From assembly GCF_001439635.1 (NCBI RefSeq), contig NZ_LMBZ01000015.1, forward strand, positions 51,907-115,906: a stretch of DNA of 64,000 nt, read 5' to 3'. How positions within the stretch are numbered: the first letter of the stretch is position 1; each line of letters begins with the position of its first letter. This DNA is from Solibacillus cecembensis (GTDB lineage Bacteria > Bacillota > Bacilli > Bacillales_A > Planococcaceae). Below the pieces are notes generated by a model. The model was not told the origin of the DNA and ran no database searches. It was given only the letters and a program-made list of their open reading frames with translations. A program made the translations under genes and the position numbers. This document shows positions 63,820 through 64,000 of the stretch, in pieces.

Positions 63820-64000
63820 TTAATTTACTTTGCTAGGGCTATTCCAGTTCATTTCACGTAAACGGAATTTTTGCAATTTCCCTGTAGCTGTTTTTGGTAA
63901 TGCCTCTACAAATTCAATTGATTTTGGCGCTTTGAAATGAGACATATTCGAACGACAGTAGTCAATTACTTCTTTTTCTGTAACTGTTCTTCCTTTATGA
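63820..64000 (-). CDS. AMP-forming acyl-CoA ligase, C-terminal part (5'-truncated by window edge)
   Basis: The last 59 residues of an ANL-superfamily ligase: TVTEKEVIDYCRS, MSHFKAPKSIEFV and LPKTATGKLQKFRLRE, with the catalytic lysine in TGK near the end and a stop at 63820-63822. The motif set fits fatty-acyl or short-chain acyl-CoA synthetases. The rest lies beyond the window; the class of acyl chain cannot be stated. Confidence 0.9.
   Translation of the reverse strand, partial: HKGRTVTEKEVIDYCRSNMSHFKAPKSIEFVEALPKTATGKLQKFRLREMNWNSPSKVN

Overview
The window looks like the chromosome of a low-GC, spore-forming member of the Bacillota, most likely Planococcaceae (Solibacillus- or Lysinibacillus-like). 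The evidence is AT-rich sequence, strong AGGAGG-type ribosome binding sites with many TTG starts, intrinsic terminators, and the sporulation-linked trio prkA-yhbH-spoVR. No rRNA, tRNA, CRISPR array, insertion sequence or prophage was recognised. The species assignment is inference.

Layout. 1-2.96 kb: a truncated copper-amine-oxidase-N-type surface protein, an alpha/beta hydrolase and a GNAT acetyltransferase. 3-9.9 kb: RNase J, then spoVR, yhbH and prkA, all on the minus strand. 10-16.2 kb: small membrane proteins, a methyltransferase-like protein, a LOG-family protein, a MazG-like protein, an ECF sigma factor with its DUF3600-type partner, and a frameshifted HAD hydrolase. 16.4-24.7 kb: an MBL-fold hydrolase, a tripartite tricarboxylate transporter (tctC-tctB-tctA) behind a CitA/DcuS-type two-component system, and a DUF418 membrane protein. 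24.8-27.9 kb: cold-shock protein, MocR-type regulator and a YfmQ-like protein. 28-32.6 kb: a cobalamin riboswitch followed by nrdH-nrdI-nrdE-nrdF-dut, so the class Ib ribonucleotide reductase and dUTPase form one B12-responsive operon. 33-39.1 kb: an aromatic-acid-type MFS transporter, a MetE-C-like methyltransferase, a LysR regulator, a polytopic membrane protein and a hydrolase. 39.2-42.2 kb: a decayed copy of part of that membrane protein, a PAS-GGDEF-EAL protein with a degenerate cyclase motif, and a broken chemotaxis-receptor fragment.

42.5-55.1 kb is a catabolic region: an aldehyde dehydrogenase, a drug-type MFS exporter, and a seven-gene operon (NDP-forming acyl-CoA synthetase, two MaoC-fold hydratases, a thiolase-fold protein, a DUF35 zinc-ribbon/OB protein, two acyl-CoA dehydrogenases). 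Its parts list closely matches the mycobacterial igr steroid-side-chain operon (ChsE1/ChsE2, ChsH1/ChsH2, Ltp2). A large protein with a C-terminal Xre helix-turn-helix is encoded upstream. 55.4-63.5 kb: a TIGR02328-like protein, a hydrolase, a DJ-1/PfpI pseudogene, a SUFU - DUF1963 - ankyrin cluster that resembles an orphan immunity locus, a methyltransferase/hydrolase pair and an S66 (MccF/LdcA-like) peptidase. The 3' edge holds the C-terminus of an AMP-forming acyl-CoA ligase.

The most unusual structure is a dispersed intergenic repeat with several hairpins, present in four copies (about 7.8, 32.1, 43.9 and 57.0 kb), all in the same orientation. Its last hairpin keeps its pairing although the core sequence changes between copies. 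Two copies sit exactly 25 nt upstream of a start codon (nrdH and the aldehyde dehydrogenase), and one ends a pseudogene. Functional calls rest on reading motifs by eye; no database search was possible.
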